From positions 1-36,357 of the forward strand of contig JABUEY010000030.1 of the NCBI GenBank assembly GCA_013314815.1: DNA of 36,357 bases, in the 5' to 3' direction. The first letter of the stretch is position 1. Each line of letters begins with the position of its first letter. Origin of the DNA: Syntrophobacteraceae bacterium (lineage in GTDB: Bacteria > Desulfobacterota > Syntrophobacteria > Syntrophobacterales > Syntrophobacteraceae). Below are positions 28,848-36,357 of this stretch, one piece after another. The notes below the pieces were generated by a model that was not told where the DNA came from, made no database searches, and was given only the letters and a program-made list of their open reading frames with translations. The translations under genes and the position numbers were made by a program.

Positions 28848-29456
28848 ATGTCACTGATACCTATCGTCATTGAACAGAGCAGCCGCGGTGAAAGAGCATT
28901 CGATATCTATTCGCGCCTTCTCCGTGATCGCATCATCTTCCTCGGCACTCCCATTACGGATGAGGTGGCCAACGTTCTGATCGCACAGATGCTTTTTCTC
29001 GAATCCGAAGACCCGGACAAGGACATCCACTTCTATATCAATTCTCCCGGCGGTTTGGTAACTGCGGGCCTTGCCATCTACGACACCATGCAGTACATCA
29101 GGCCCGACGTCTCGACCTTGTGCATGGGTCAGGCCGCCAGCATGGCCGCGGTGCTCCTGGCAGCGGGAGTGAAGGGCAAGCGGTACGCGCTCCCACACGT
29201 TCGCATCATGCTGCACCAGCCCATGGGAGGCTTTCAGGGGCAGGCGACCGACGTGGAAATCCAGGCAAAGGAGATACTCCGACTGCGAGAGGAACTGAAC
29301 CTGATCCTTGTCGAACATACCGGCAGGCCCGTCGAACAGATTCAGCGGGACACGGACAGGGACTTCTACATGTCTGGGATGCAGGCCAGGGAATACGGCA
29401 TGGTGGACGAGGTAATCACCAGCAGAAGCAAGGCGGGTCCTCAGAAATCCTCATGA
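28848..29456 (+). CDS. clpP: ATP-dependent Clp protease proteolytic subunit
   Basis: ClpP forms the 14-subunit serine protease chamber fed by ClpX or ClpA. The 202-residue protein has the full catalytic triad: S98 in [11 protein letters not shown]123 in IMLHQPMGG and D172 in TDRDFYMS. The N-terminus [24 protein letters not shown] is typical. Its ribosome site AAGGAG overlaps the stop region of tig, 7 bp upstream, indicating coupled expression. The partner clpX lies 842 bp downstream, unusually far for this gene pair. Confidence 0.97.
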   Translation: MSLIPIVIEQSSRGERAFDIYSRLLRDRIIFLGTPITDEVANVLIAQMLFLESEDPDKDIHFYINSPGGLVTAGLAIYDTMQYIRPDVSTLCMGQAASMAAVLLAAGVKGKRYALPHVRIMLHQPMGGFQGQATDVEIQAKEILRLREELNLILVEHTGRPVEQIQRDTDRDFYMSGMQAREYGMVDEVITSRSKAGPQKSS

Positions 29457-29474
29457 CAACCGTACATCCACCCG

Positions 29475-29506
29475 GGCAGGGGGCTCTTCCCCTGAAGAGC
29501 CCTGCC
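29475..29506 (+). terminator. Hairpin after clpP
   Basis: GGCAGGGGGCTCTTC (29475-29489) pairs with GAAGAGCCCTGCC (29494-29506) with two bulged G residues around a CCCT loop. It begins 18 nt beyond the clpP stop. No strong T-run follows, so it is at best a weak intrinsic terminator. Confidence 0.5.
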
Positions 29507-29729
29507 TGTTCAGCCATTGCTCTTCTCCACCGGCCTGTCCCGGTCCTGTCCACGCACCGATTCTGGATGCCGAATCAGGTTCTTCCGGCAAACTTCCATG
29601 AGCCGGGCTCAAAACCAACTGTGAGAACGCACAAAAGACCTGTAAGCAGCTGATCTGCCAAAAAAACGGGCCAAACAGTTCCGGCATTTTCTCATCAACG
29701 ATTGCCTCCTTCGTTTTTCACGCATATGC

Positions 29730-29775
29730 TGTTTTCCACGCAAAGGTTCGACGGCATCACAACGTCATCCCTGCA
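29730..29775 (+). repeat. Dispersed intergenic repeat A, copy 3
   Basis: TTTTCCACGCAAAGGTTCGA followed by CGGCATCACAACGTCATCC matches the copies at 3041-3095 and, inverted, 10781-10841. The shared core is CACGCAAAGG-TTCGA-GGCATCAC with scattered changes. Confidence 0.68.
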
Positions 29776-29894
29776 AAATGACGTCGTGGAGGCAATGACA
29801 CTGCTTTGAGACGGACAACGCTGTGAGACTGACGATGTTGAATAAATGATTTCGTCGCGGGAACGATGCTGTTGCAGATCTCTTCCTCCTTTGT

Positions 29895-29946
29895 GCGACA
29901 ATTGTCCGGTTTAGCGACAACTGTCCGGGTACGGGTTTTATGACAG
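29895..29946 (-). repeat. Tandem GACAATTGTC motif and inverted repeat B
   Basis: GCGACAATTGTCCGG (29895-29909) and GCGACAACTGTCCGG (29914-29928) are near-identical direct copies 19 bp apart, each centred on a palindrome-like GACAANTGTC. Read on the minus strand, 29916-29946 matches the extended repeat B at 10593-10622 (CATAA ... CGTACCC, one base, GACAGTTGTC). Confidence 0.65.
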
Positions 29947-30173
29947 GAGCGTCCAATCAGGCCGCCTGACCCTGTTTCACCGCTTTCCAGCTCAACCCAT
30001 AATCCAGCCCAACCCCGGCACCGACCTCCGGGACCGTTCCAACATTCCTGTTTCGGATCGTGTGTAATCTTTGCACAAAGATTGACCTTTTTCCGTCTAC
30101 GGGTTAACTGTTTTTGACCGCTGCCGGTGTCCCGAACGAGCAATTATCGGTAGCTAAAAGCTTTTTCGGTGGT

Positions 30174-30179
30174 TATAAT
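30174..30179 (+). promoter_or_regulatory. Candidate -10 box of clpX
   Basis: A perfect TATAAT lies 120 bp before the clpX start, but the -35 position is poor (TAGCTA). An alternative is TTGACC (30083-30088) with TAACTG 16 bp on (30105-30110). The choice between them is uncertain. Confidence 0.35.
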
Positions 30180-30298
30180 GCATTTAACTATCGGTATTAC
30201 TGCAATTCGGGTCTTTCTGCTGCAGTGGAATGCCATATGCCGATCCGAGAGAGTATCGGCTGGATCTATAGTAAGTAGAGTAGCCAAGGAGGATTTTA

Positions 30299-31552
30299 AT
30301 GGCTAGAAAGCGCGACGATCGAACAGGGGAATTAAGGTGCTCCTTTTGCGGCAAGAGCCAGGACGAGGTAAAGAAGCTCATTGCGGGCCCCACGGTCTAT
30401 ATCTGTGATGAATGCGTTGAGCTCTGCAACGACATCATTGCCGAGGAATACGAAAGAGAAGAAGCCGCGCGGGCAACCCAGATTCCCAAGCCTGCAGAAA
30501 TCAAGGCTATTCTAGATCAGTATGTGATCGGGCAGGAACGCGCCAAGAAGATCCTTTCCGTCGCGGTCCACAATCACTACAAGCGCATCGAACTGAAGAT
30601 CGACAAGAATGAAGTCGAACTGCAGAAGAGCAACATTCTCATGATCGGTCCCACTGGGTCCGGCAAGACCTTGTTGGCTCAGACTCTCGCACGCATCCTG
30701 AACGTACCTTTCACCATTGCGGATGCCACAACACTGACTGAAGCGGGATATGTCGGTGAAGACGTCGAGAACATCCTTGTAAGCCTCATCCAGGCTGCGG
30801 ATTACGACATTGAAAAGGCATCCCGGGGTATCGTCTATATCGATGAAATAGACAAGATCGCCAAGAAGTCCGACAGTCCGTCCATAACGAGGGATGTTTC
30901 CGGAGAAGGCGTCCAGCAGGCTCTGCTCAAGATCCTCGAGGGCACGGTGGCCAATGTGCCCCCCAAGGGCGGCCGCAAGCATCCTCAGCAGGAATTCATC
31001 AAGATCGACACGACGAACATCCTGTTCATCTGCGGAGGAGCGTTCAATTATCTGGAGAATATCATTCACTCTCGAGTCGGAGTGAAAGGGATGGGTTTTG
31101 GAGCGGAAATCAGGAGCAAGGAACAGAAGACGATCGGCGAAGTGCTCATCCAGGTGCAGCCTGAAGATCTGCTCAAGTTCGGAATGATTCCGGAGTTCGT
31201 CGGCCGCCTGCCGGTCATCGCCACGCTCAATGAATTGACGGAGGATGAGCTCGTCAGCATCCTCACCGAACCGAAGAACGCCCTGGTCAAACAGTACAAG
31301 AAGCTGTTCGAACTCGAGGACGTGCGCCTGCGGTTTACGGACGGCGTGCTGAGGGCCATTGCCAAGGAAGCCATCCGGCGCAAGTCCGGTGCGAGAGGTC
31401 TGCGATCCATCATGGAGAATATCATGCTCGATATCATGTACGACCTGCCGTCCCAGCCGGAGATCCAGGAATGCATCATCAACGAGGATGTGCTTCTCAA
31501 GCAGGGATCCCCCCTGCTGCTGTATCGAAGCCAGAACCAGGAATCCGCCTAG
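30299..31552 (+). CDS. clpX: ATP-dependent Clp protease ATP-binding subunit ClpX
   Basis: ClpX is the AAA+ unfoldase that feeds proteins to ClpP. The 417-residue protein has the N-terminal zinc domain with C14, C17, C36 and C39 (LRCSFCGK ... [10 protein letters not shown]), Walker A GPTGSGKT (117-124), Walker [12 protein letters not shown] and a ClpP-docking loop region GMGFGAE in place of the IGF loop. The ATG at 30299 has AAGGAGG 6 nt ahead. lon follows after 92 bp on the same strand, giving a protease unit downstream of tig-clpP. Confidence 0.97.
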   Translation: MARKRDDRTGELRCSFCGKSQDEVKKLIAGPTVYICDECVELCNDIIAEEYEREEAARATQIPKPAEIKAILDQYVIGQERAKKILSVAVHNHYKRIELKIDKNEVELQKSNILMIGPTGSGKTLLAQTLARILNVPFTIADATTLTEAGYVGEDVENILVSLIQAADYDIEKASRGIVYIDEIDKIAKKSDSPSITRDVSGEGVQQALLKILEGTVANVPPKGGRKHPQQEFIKIDTTNILFICGGAFNYLENIIHSRVGVKGMGFGAEIRSKEQKTIGEVLIQVQPEDLLKFGMIPEFVGRLPVIATLNELTEDELVSILTEPKNALVKQYKKLFELEDVRLRFTDGVLRAIAKEAIRRKSGARGLRSIMENIMLDIMYDLPSQPEIQECIINEDVLLKQGSPLLLYRSQNQESA

Positions 31553-31644
31553 GAACGCCGGCATGGATCCCTGCGGTCGATCCCGCATCGGACATCCGGG
31601 GATATTCTGCCGGGCATGAACCGAGCTGAAGTGGATTCCCAAGA

Positions 31645-34131
31645 ATGAAATCATCGTCTTTTTCAGGGAGAGTCTTTTCATCCATGTTCAAACTGACACG
31701 AAACAAGGACGACCAGCAGAGCGGCGCGTCTTTTTCTCTGCCGCTGCTGCCTTTGAGGGACATCGTGGTCTTCCCTTCCATGGTGGTTCCGCTCTTTGTC
31801 GGCCGAGACAAATCGGTCAACGCCCTCGAAAAGGCCGCCGGTTCGGACAAGAAGATCTTTCTGGCAGCTCAAACCAAGGCCAAGACCGATACTCCCGGCG
31901 AAGGCGACATATACAGGGTGGGCACCGTTGCGACGATCCTCCAGATCCTCAGGCTTCCCGACGGTACTGTCAAGGTGTTGGTGGAAGGTGAATCGCGGGC
32001 GAGGATCCTCAACTTCATTCCCAATCCCGAACATTTCCTTGTGAACCTGGAACCCCTCGAAGAATCCCGGGCGGATTCCGTCGAGATCGAGGCTCTGCAG
32101 CGGGGAATTCGCGCATCCTTCGAGGCGTATTCGAAGCACAACAAGAAGATCACCCAGGAGATCCTGGATGCCGTCGCCGCCGTGGACAACCCTTCCCGGC
32201 TGGCCGATACCGTTGCTGCCTACATGCCCTTCAAGCTCGACATCAAGCAGAAGCTTCTGGAGATTCTCGACATCGCCAAGCGGCTGGAAAAGCTTTTCGG
32301 GCATATCCGGTCGGAGATCGAAATCATCCAGACGGAGGAGCGGATCAAGGGCCGGGTCAAGAAGCAGATGGAGAAGACCCAGCGCGAGTACTATCTGAAC
32401 GAGCAGATGCGGGCCATCCAGAAGGAGATGGGGGAAAAGGACGATTTCAAGTCCGAACTCGAGGATCTCGAAAAGCGCATCAAGCGAAAAAGGCTCTCGC
32501 AGGAAGCCGCAGCCAAGGTTCGCGCCGAATTCAAGAAGCTCAAACTCATGTCTCCCATGAGTGCCGAAGCAACGGTGGTTCGCAATTACATCGACTGGAT
32601 CCTGTCTCTGCCGTGGTTCGACAAGACCAGGGACAAGTTGGACATCGACGAATCCATCCGGATTCTCGACGAAGACCATTACGGCCTGGAAAAACCCAAG
32701 GAACGCATCATCGAGTACCTGGCCGTCCAGGCGCTGGTCAAGAAGATCAAGGGGCCCATCCTCTGCTTCGTTGGGCCTCCGGGGGTCGGAAAGACATCTC
32801 TGGCCAAGTCTATCGCCCGGGCCATGAACAGGAACTTCATCCGGTTGTCTTTGGGTGGAGTACGGGATGAAGCCGAAATACGCGGGCATCGGCGCACCTA
32901 TATCGGTGCCATGCCGGGCAAGATCATTCAGAGCCTGAAAAAGGTGAAGACCAACAACCCGGTGTTCTGCCTGGACGAAATCGATAAGATGAGTATGGAC
33001 TTCCGGGGAGATCCGTCCGCGGCCCTCCTCGAAGTGCTCGACCCGGAACAGAACTTCTCGTTCAACGACCACTATCTCGACCTCGACTACGATTTGTCCG
33101 AGGTGTTCTTTATCACAACGGCCAACAATCTTCACTCGATACCCCCTCCTCTGCGGGACCGCATGGAGATCATCCAGATTGCCGGCTACACGGAATTCGA
33201 CAAGTTGAACATCGGGAGGAATTTCCTCATCACCAAACAGTGCAAGGCAAACGGGATTTCCCCTGAAAACGTGGTCTTTTCGGACGATATCCTGCTTTTC
33301 GTTATCCGGCACTACACGAAGGAAGCGGGAGTGCGTAACCTGGAGCGGGAAATCGCTTCCGTGTGCCGAAAGGTGGCCAAGGAAGTGGTGCGCCGGGGTC
33401 CCGATGCCCGGATCGAACTCACGGAGGAGATCATCCAGGAGTATCTAGGCATTCCCAAGTACCGTTACGGTGTGGCCGAAGAAAAGGAAGAAATCGGGCT
33501 TGCGGTGGGGCTCGCATGGACCGAATTCGGAGGCGATATTCTCGGAATCGAAACCGTGACCATGCCCGGCAAGGGCAAGGTGATCATTACGGGGAAACTC
33601 GGCGAGGTCATGCAGGAATCGGCCCAGGCGGCGTTGAGTTACGTTCGGTCGAGGGCTTCCCGGCTGGGTATCGAGCCGGACTTTTACCAGAAACTCGATA
33701 TTCACGTTCACGTGCCTGAAGGAGCCATCCCGAAGGACGGCCCTTCGGCCGGGATCACCATGGCCACATCCATCGTTTCCGCGTTGACCCGTATCCCCGT
33801 TCGAAACGACCTGGCCATGACCGGAGAAATCACCCTGCGCGGCCGCGTGCTCCCCATCGGGGGACTCAAGGAAAAGATCCTCGCCGCACACCGGGGACTG
33901 CTCAAGACCGTCCTGATCCCCAAGGACAACGCAAAGGACCTCAAGGAGATCCCGGCCAAGATCCTGGAGGAGATCAACGTCGAACTCGTGGAACACATGG
34001 ACGAGGTGCTTACCAGGGCACTCGTGCTCGACGGCAAGGACCAACTCTTTGCGGAAACCGAACCTCCGGCTGAGAAACCGGTCATCTTCGATGCCAAGGA
34101 ACCTGCGCCGGACGAGATCCGGGCTCATTGA
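31645..34131 (+). CDS. lon: ATP-dependent protease La (Lon)
   Basis: Lon degrades misfolded and regulatory proteins in the cytoplasm. The 828-residue protein has the N-terminal LON domain ([23 protein letters not shown], about 33-55), a coiled middle part (about 190-290), Walker A GPPGVGKT (377-384) and the proteolytic dyad: S701 in KDGPSAG and K744 in [13 protein letters not shown]. These have the 43-residue spacing of the family. The start is uncertain: ATG 31645 lacks a good ribosome site, and ATG 31684 ([10 protein letters not shown]) has only GGGAG at long distance. It follows clpX by 92 bp. Confidence 0.96.
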   Translation: MKSSSFSGRVFSSMFKLTRNKDDQQSGASFSLPLLPLRDIVVFPSMVVPLFVGRDKSVNALEKAAGSDKKIFLAAQTKAKTDTPGEGDIYRVGTVATILQILRLPDGTVKVLVEGESRARILNFIPNPEHFLVNLEPLEESRADSVEIEALQRGIRASFEAYSKHNKKITQEILDAVAAVDNPSRLADTVAAYMPFKLDIKQKLLEILDIAKRLEKLFGHIRSEIEIIQTEERIKGRVKKQMEKTQREYYLNEQMRAIQKEMGEKDDFKSELEDLEKRIKRKRLSQEAAAKVRAEFKKLKLMSPMSAEATVVRNYIDWILSLPWFDKTRDKLDIDESIRILDEDHYGLEKPKERIIEYLAVQALVKKIKGPILCFVGPPGVGKTSLAKSIARAMNRNFIRLSLGGVRDEAEIRGHRRTYIGAMPGKIIQSLKKVKTNNPVFCLDEIDKMSMDFRGDPSAALLEVLDPEQNFSFNDHYLDLDYDLSEVFFITTANNLHSIPPPLRDRMEIIQIAGYTEFDKLNIGRNFLITKQCKANGISPENVVFSDDILLFVIRHYTKEAGVRNLEREIASVCRKVAKEVVRRGPDARIELTEEIIQEYLGIPKYRYGVAEEKEEIGLAVGLAWTEFGGDILGIETVTMPGKGKVIITGKLGEVMQESAQAALSYVRSRASRLGIEPDFYQKLDIHVHVPEGAIPKDGPSAGITMATSIVSALTRIPVRNDLAMTGEITLRGRVLPIGGLKEKILAAHRGLLKTVLIPKDNAKDLKEIPAKILEEINVELVEHMDEVLTRALVLDGKDQLFAETEPPAEKPVIFDAKEPAPDEIRAH

Positions 34132-34149
34132 AGGCACCTTAAAAAGGCC

Positions 34150-34178
34150 TTGACTTTCAGGGCTCGATCGAATACAAG
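34150..34178 (+). promoter_or_regulatory. Candidate promoter of the tRNA-Val/tRNA-Asp pair
   Basis: TTGACT (34150-34155) and TACAAG (34173-34178) are 17 bp apart, about 57 bp upstream of tRNA-Val. Confidence 0.5.
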
Positions 34179-34201
34179 ATGAGTCTCGCTTGGATCGCAA
34201 G

Positions 34202-34219
34202 CGGGGCAGTACCTGCCCC
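34202..34219. other. Perfect 8-bp stem hairpin before tRNA-Val
   Basis: CGGGGCAG and CTGCCCCG enclose a TAC loop. It lies between the candidate promoter and the tRNA, so it may sit in the tRNA precursor leader; alternatively it ends lon transcripts, although it lacks a T-run. Confidence 0.5.
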
Positions 34220-34234
34220 GGGCATGTAGCGCGA

Positions 34235-34310
34235 GGGCGGATAGCTCAGCTGGGAGAGCATCGGCCTTACAAGCCGGGGGTCACAGGTTCGAGCCCTGTT
34301 CCGCCCACCA
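34235..34310 (+). tRNA. tRNA-Val (anticodon UAC)
   Basis: A 76-nt tRNA with encoded CCA. Acceptor GGGCGGA pairs with TCCGCCC; the anticodon loop is closed by TCGGC/GCCGG, giving anticodon TAC. The T-arm GGTTCGAGCC is normal. Confidence 0.97.
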
Positions 34311-34322
34311 AGCAACCCATGC

Positions 34323-34399
34323 GGGGTCGTAGTTAAGATGGTTATAACGCCGGCCTGTCACGTCGGAGGCCGAGGGTTCAAGTCCCTTCGACCCCGCCA
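34323..34399 (+). tRNA. tRNA-Asp (anticodon GUC)
   Basis: A 77-nt tRNA with encoded CCA, 12 nt after tRNA-Val. Acceptor GGGGTCG pairs with CGACCCC; the loop CTGTCAC gives anticodon GTC. The D-stem GTTA/TAAC pairs fully. Confidence 0.96.
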
Positions 34400-34410
34400 G
34401 AATGTTCAGG

Positions 34411-34439
34411 GGCCGACCTTTCGGGGTCGGCCTTTTTTT
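34411..34439 (+). terminator. Rho-independent terminator after tRNA-Asp
   Basis: GGCCGACC (34411-34418) pairs exactly with GGTCGGCC (34425-34432), followed by seven T residues (34433-34439). It lies 11 nt after the tRNA-Asp CCA and ends the tRNA transcript; converging corA stops at 34459. Confidence 0.9.
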
Positions 34440-34458
34440 CTTGTAAAAGGCCGGTTCG

Positions 34459-35523
34459 TCACAGCCACTTCTTTGCCTTGAAGGAGGCAAGCATCGTCAG
34501 GGCGATCAGGAGCATGACGAGGAGCACGGCGGGATATCCCCATACCCATTCCAGTTCCGGCATGTACCTGAAGTTCATCCCGTAGATGCCCGCAATGAAG
34601 GTCAGAGGCATGAAGATGGTTGCGATGATCGTGAGCACCTTCATGACGGCGTTCAGCCTGTTGCTCATGCTCGAAAGGTACAGATCGAGCATGCTCGTGA
34701 GCATATCCCGGAAGGTTTCGATGGTGTCGATGATCTGGACCGTGTGATCGTGGACGTCCCGCAGGTAGATGACGGTGGATTCCCGAACAAGAGGCGATTC
34801 CTGCCTGCCCAGGGTGCCGATGACCTCCCGCAGGGGCCACACGGATTTCCGAAAGAGGATCATCTCCCGTCTCAGGCGATGCACCATCTGAACCGACGGA
34901 GTGGAAGGCCGGCCTATGAGTTCCTCTTCGAGGATTTCGATCCTTTCGCCCAGTTGCTCAAGCACAACGAAATAGTGATCCACCACCATGTCGAGGAGGG
35001 CGTAGGCCAGGTAATCGGCTCCCATTCTCCTCAGCCTTCCCCTGCCGCTCTTCAGCCGTTCCACGATGGGGCGAAAGAGACCGGTTTCCCTCTCCTGAAA
35101 AGAGAGTACATAGTTCGGGCCGACACCCATGCACACCTGTTCGAGGATCACTCCCTGGCTCGTTTCATCATAGTCGAGGGCCTTGACGAGGATAAACAGG
35201 TAGTCGTCCAGGTCCTCGAGCTTCGGCCTCTGGTCGGTGCTCAGGATGTCCTCCAATATCAGCGGATGGATATTGAAGCACTCCCCGAGGTTCTGCAGGT
35301 TCTCGACCTGGTGAATCCCCGACACGTTGATCCAGGTAACATCGGTTCTTTTTTCGAGAACCAGGCATTCGTCAACACTTTTCGCGGTTTTTTCCTCGAA
35401 GGAATCCCCGTTGTAGCGAATGATGTCGATCCTGGCCTCTTCGGTTACCCTCTCCCCTGTATAAACGAGTACCCCGGGGGGAAGGCCGACCCGATCCGCG
35501 ATCTTCCCGGTGAACTTGCGCAT
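34459..35523 (-). CDS. corA: Magnesium/cobalt transporter CorA
   Basis: CorA is a pentameric inner-membrane Mg2+ channel. The 354-residue protein has a long soluble N-terminal funnel and two C-terminal transmembrane helices. The signature YGMNF (314-318) ends the first helix (FMPLTFIAGI) and the second runs AVLLVMLLIALTMLASF, followed by the basic tail KAKKWL. A long helical stretch with LGERIEILEEELIGRPS precedes it. The ATG at 35523 follows AAAGGAAGA. The gene converges on the tRNA unit. Its 262-bp upstream gap holds nothing I recognise. Confidence 0.95.
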   Translation of the reverse strand: MRKFTGKIADRVGLPPGVLVYTGERVTEEARIDIIRYNGDSFEEKTAKSVDECLVLEKRTDVTWINVSGIHQVENLQNLGECFNIHPLILEDILSTDQRPKLEDLDDYLFILVKALDYDETSQGVILEQVCMGVGPNYVLSFQERETGLFRPIVERLKSGRGRLRRMGADYLAYALLDMVVDHYFVVLEQLGERIEILEEELIGRPSTPSVQMVHRLRREMILFRKSVWPLREVIGTLGRQESPLVRESTVIYLRDVHDHTVQIIDTIETFRDMLTSMLDLYLSSMSNRLNAVMKVLTIIATIFMPLTFIAGIYGMNFRYMPELEWVWGYPAVLLVMLLIALTMLASFKAKKWL

Positions 35524-35785
35524 GAGGAATCGATCTTCCTTTCATCGGCGGTCCAGCAGGATTCGAGGCTGCGCCGCATTGAAGATGCCGTTCCAGTCAG
35601 CTGGACTGCCTGGATTTCCAGGTCGGTCTTCCCGCAGGGGGGTGGAGATCTTGACCTCATCGCAGACTTCACCCCCCGTGTCGGCTGGGAAACATCTACC
35701 TGGAGTCAGTTTTCTGCACGTTCGAGATGAATCAGGCTTTAATCTTGCATACCAAGACAATCGTCTGCGGACATTCAGCTCGAGG

Positions 35786-36357
35786 TCAGTCCACCCCCGG
35801 ACTTCCTGGCTGAATGGACCGCAGGCACCTCGTCTTCCAGATACCGGCCGCTTCGAGGAGGTAGCGGCGATGTCCGAGTGATCCTCCGAGACCCTTTCGG
35901 CCGAAGTTGAAATTGATTTCGATAAAAACGGGAGGCCCAGTGTCCGGGAACATGAGGTCAAAACCAGCGACATCTATTCCCGTCTGCCGGCAGAAGGACT
36001 TCACGGCATCCACGCCTCTCGATCGGTCCTCCGGCCACAGGCGGCGCTCGATACGCCCTCCCCTGCAGATATTGTTGTAAAACCGGCCGTCACCCACTCG
36101 AAAATAATCTACGGTTATCTCTCCATAGACCACCACGCGAAGGTCTCTGCCGCCGTGTTCGACCCAGCGCTGTAGCAGGACGGGTTCATCGCCCGGCAGG
36201 TCATCGAGATGTTTTTCGATATCTCGACGACCGTACACCGGAAATACCCGGCTTCCTCCTCCCCCCGAGTCCCCCTTCAGAACGGCGGGATATCCCCAGG
36301 GAGACCCACCGCTTCGATCGAGGCAAATCAAAACATCCGCCGGCCTGCTGAACACGA
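35786..36357 (-). CDS. ATP-grasp protein (RimK-like), N-terminus cut by window edge
   Basis: The visible C-terminal 189 residues belong to an ATP-grasp ligase fold. The nucleotide loop is GYPAVLKGDSGGGGSRVF (about 21-38 of the visible part), where the Lys contacts ATP. LLQRWVEHGGRDLRVVVYG and GVDAVKSFCRQTGIDVAGFDLMF follow, and the metal-binding motif is FIEINFNFGRKGLGG. A GTG at 36355 is in frame, but the family's N-terminal substrate domain must lie beyond the window, so this is not the true start. Such enzymes join a carboxylate to an amine; the substrate is unknown. RimK or a glutathione-synthetase-like role are both possible. Confidence 0.85.
   Translation of the reverse strand, partial: VFSRPADVLICLDRSGGSPWGYPAVLKGDSGGGGSRVFPVYGRRDIEKHLDDLPGDEPVLLQRWVEHGGRDLRVVVYGEITVDYFRVGDGRFYNNICRGGRIERRLWPEDRSRGVDAVKSFCRQTGIDVAGFDLMFPDTGPPVFIEINFNFGRKGLGGSLGHRRYLLEAAGIWKTRCLRSIQPGSPGVD

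Larger units (their letters stand above)
29457..30298. other. Large repeat-bearing gap between clpP and clpX
   Basis: These 842 bp hold no convincing gene. From left to right they carry a hairpin after clpP (29475-29506), repeat A copy 3 (29730-29775), a tandem palindromic motif with inverted repeat B (29895-29946), and the clpX promoter region with a small hairpin (30239-30260) just before the ribosome site. tig-clpP and clpX-lon are therefore probably separate transcription units. Confidence 0.7.

Noticed and set aside
31678-33312. 544-codon open frame antisense to lon
   Set aside because: It is a shadow of the strongly biased lon codons; the sense frame carries all Lon motifs and the antisense product has no recognisable family.
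34235-34399. tRNA-linked integration site
   Set aside because: No integrase, no duplicated tRNA 3' end and ordinary genes on both sides.

Overview
The window looks like a chromosomal segment of a GC-rich deltaproteobacterium (Desulfobacterota). It is most like the syntrophic or sulfate-reducing Syntrophobacter-type lineages. This is an inference from gene content: a small PxxKW-type cysteine-rich protein beside a 2-oxoacid:ferredoxin oxidoreductase, an etfBA/acyl-CoA ligase operon, a PerR-like Fur protein, a CIRCE-controlled groESL and a tig-clpP-clpX-lon cluster. No phage, integrase, intact insertion sequence or CRISPR array is visible.

Layout. 1-2770 (-): ileS, cut only at its extreme C-terminus. 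2771-3311: a repeat-bearing gap. 3448-5436 (-): groS-groL with a CIRCE/promoter upstream and a terminator downstream. 5551-10234 (-): a type IV pilus block, pilB-pilC-histidine kinase (PilS-like), whose last codons hold the groESL -35 box. 10262-11096: a large gap with repeats. 11097-13861 (+): PxxKW protein, then the alpha and beta subunits of a 2-oxoacid:ferredoxin oxidoreductase. 13958-22619 (-): a long, tightly packed gene string read in the order etfB, etfA, acyl-CoA ligase, DUF434, small Cys ORF, DUF1015, tRNA1(Val)-type methyltransferase, an SDR lacking the usual Tyr/Lys, and fabH. 22991-25475 (-): a PerR-like regulator and mnmG. 25689-27457 (+): a YhcC/TIGR01212 radical SAM protein, a solitary GspG-type pseudopilin and tRNA-Leu. 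27515-34131 (+): tig, clpP, an 840-bp repeat-bearing gap, clpX, lon. 34235-34399 (+): tRNA-Val and tRNA-Asp with a clear terminator. 34459-36357 (-): corA and a truncated ATP-grasp gene.

How the genes fit together. Two functional themes dominate. One is protein quality control: GroESL, trigger factor, ClpP, ClpX and Lon. The other is acyl-CoA, electron-transfer and lipid metabolism: EtfBA, acyl-CoA ligase, SDR, FabH and the 2-oxoacid oxidoreductase. Pilus assembly is a third, smaller theme.

The most unusual features are a composite intergenic repeat seen in two large gaps in opposite orientation, with one part also in a third gap; the SDR with Ser and Arg where Tyr and Lys are expected; the two-subunit oxidoreductase with only a Cys-rich small protein beside it; and an apparently solitary GspG pseudopilin with its own promoter. 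I found no clear wholly new system. All family names rest on motif recognition by eye; no database search was run.
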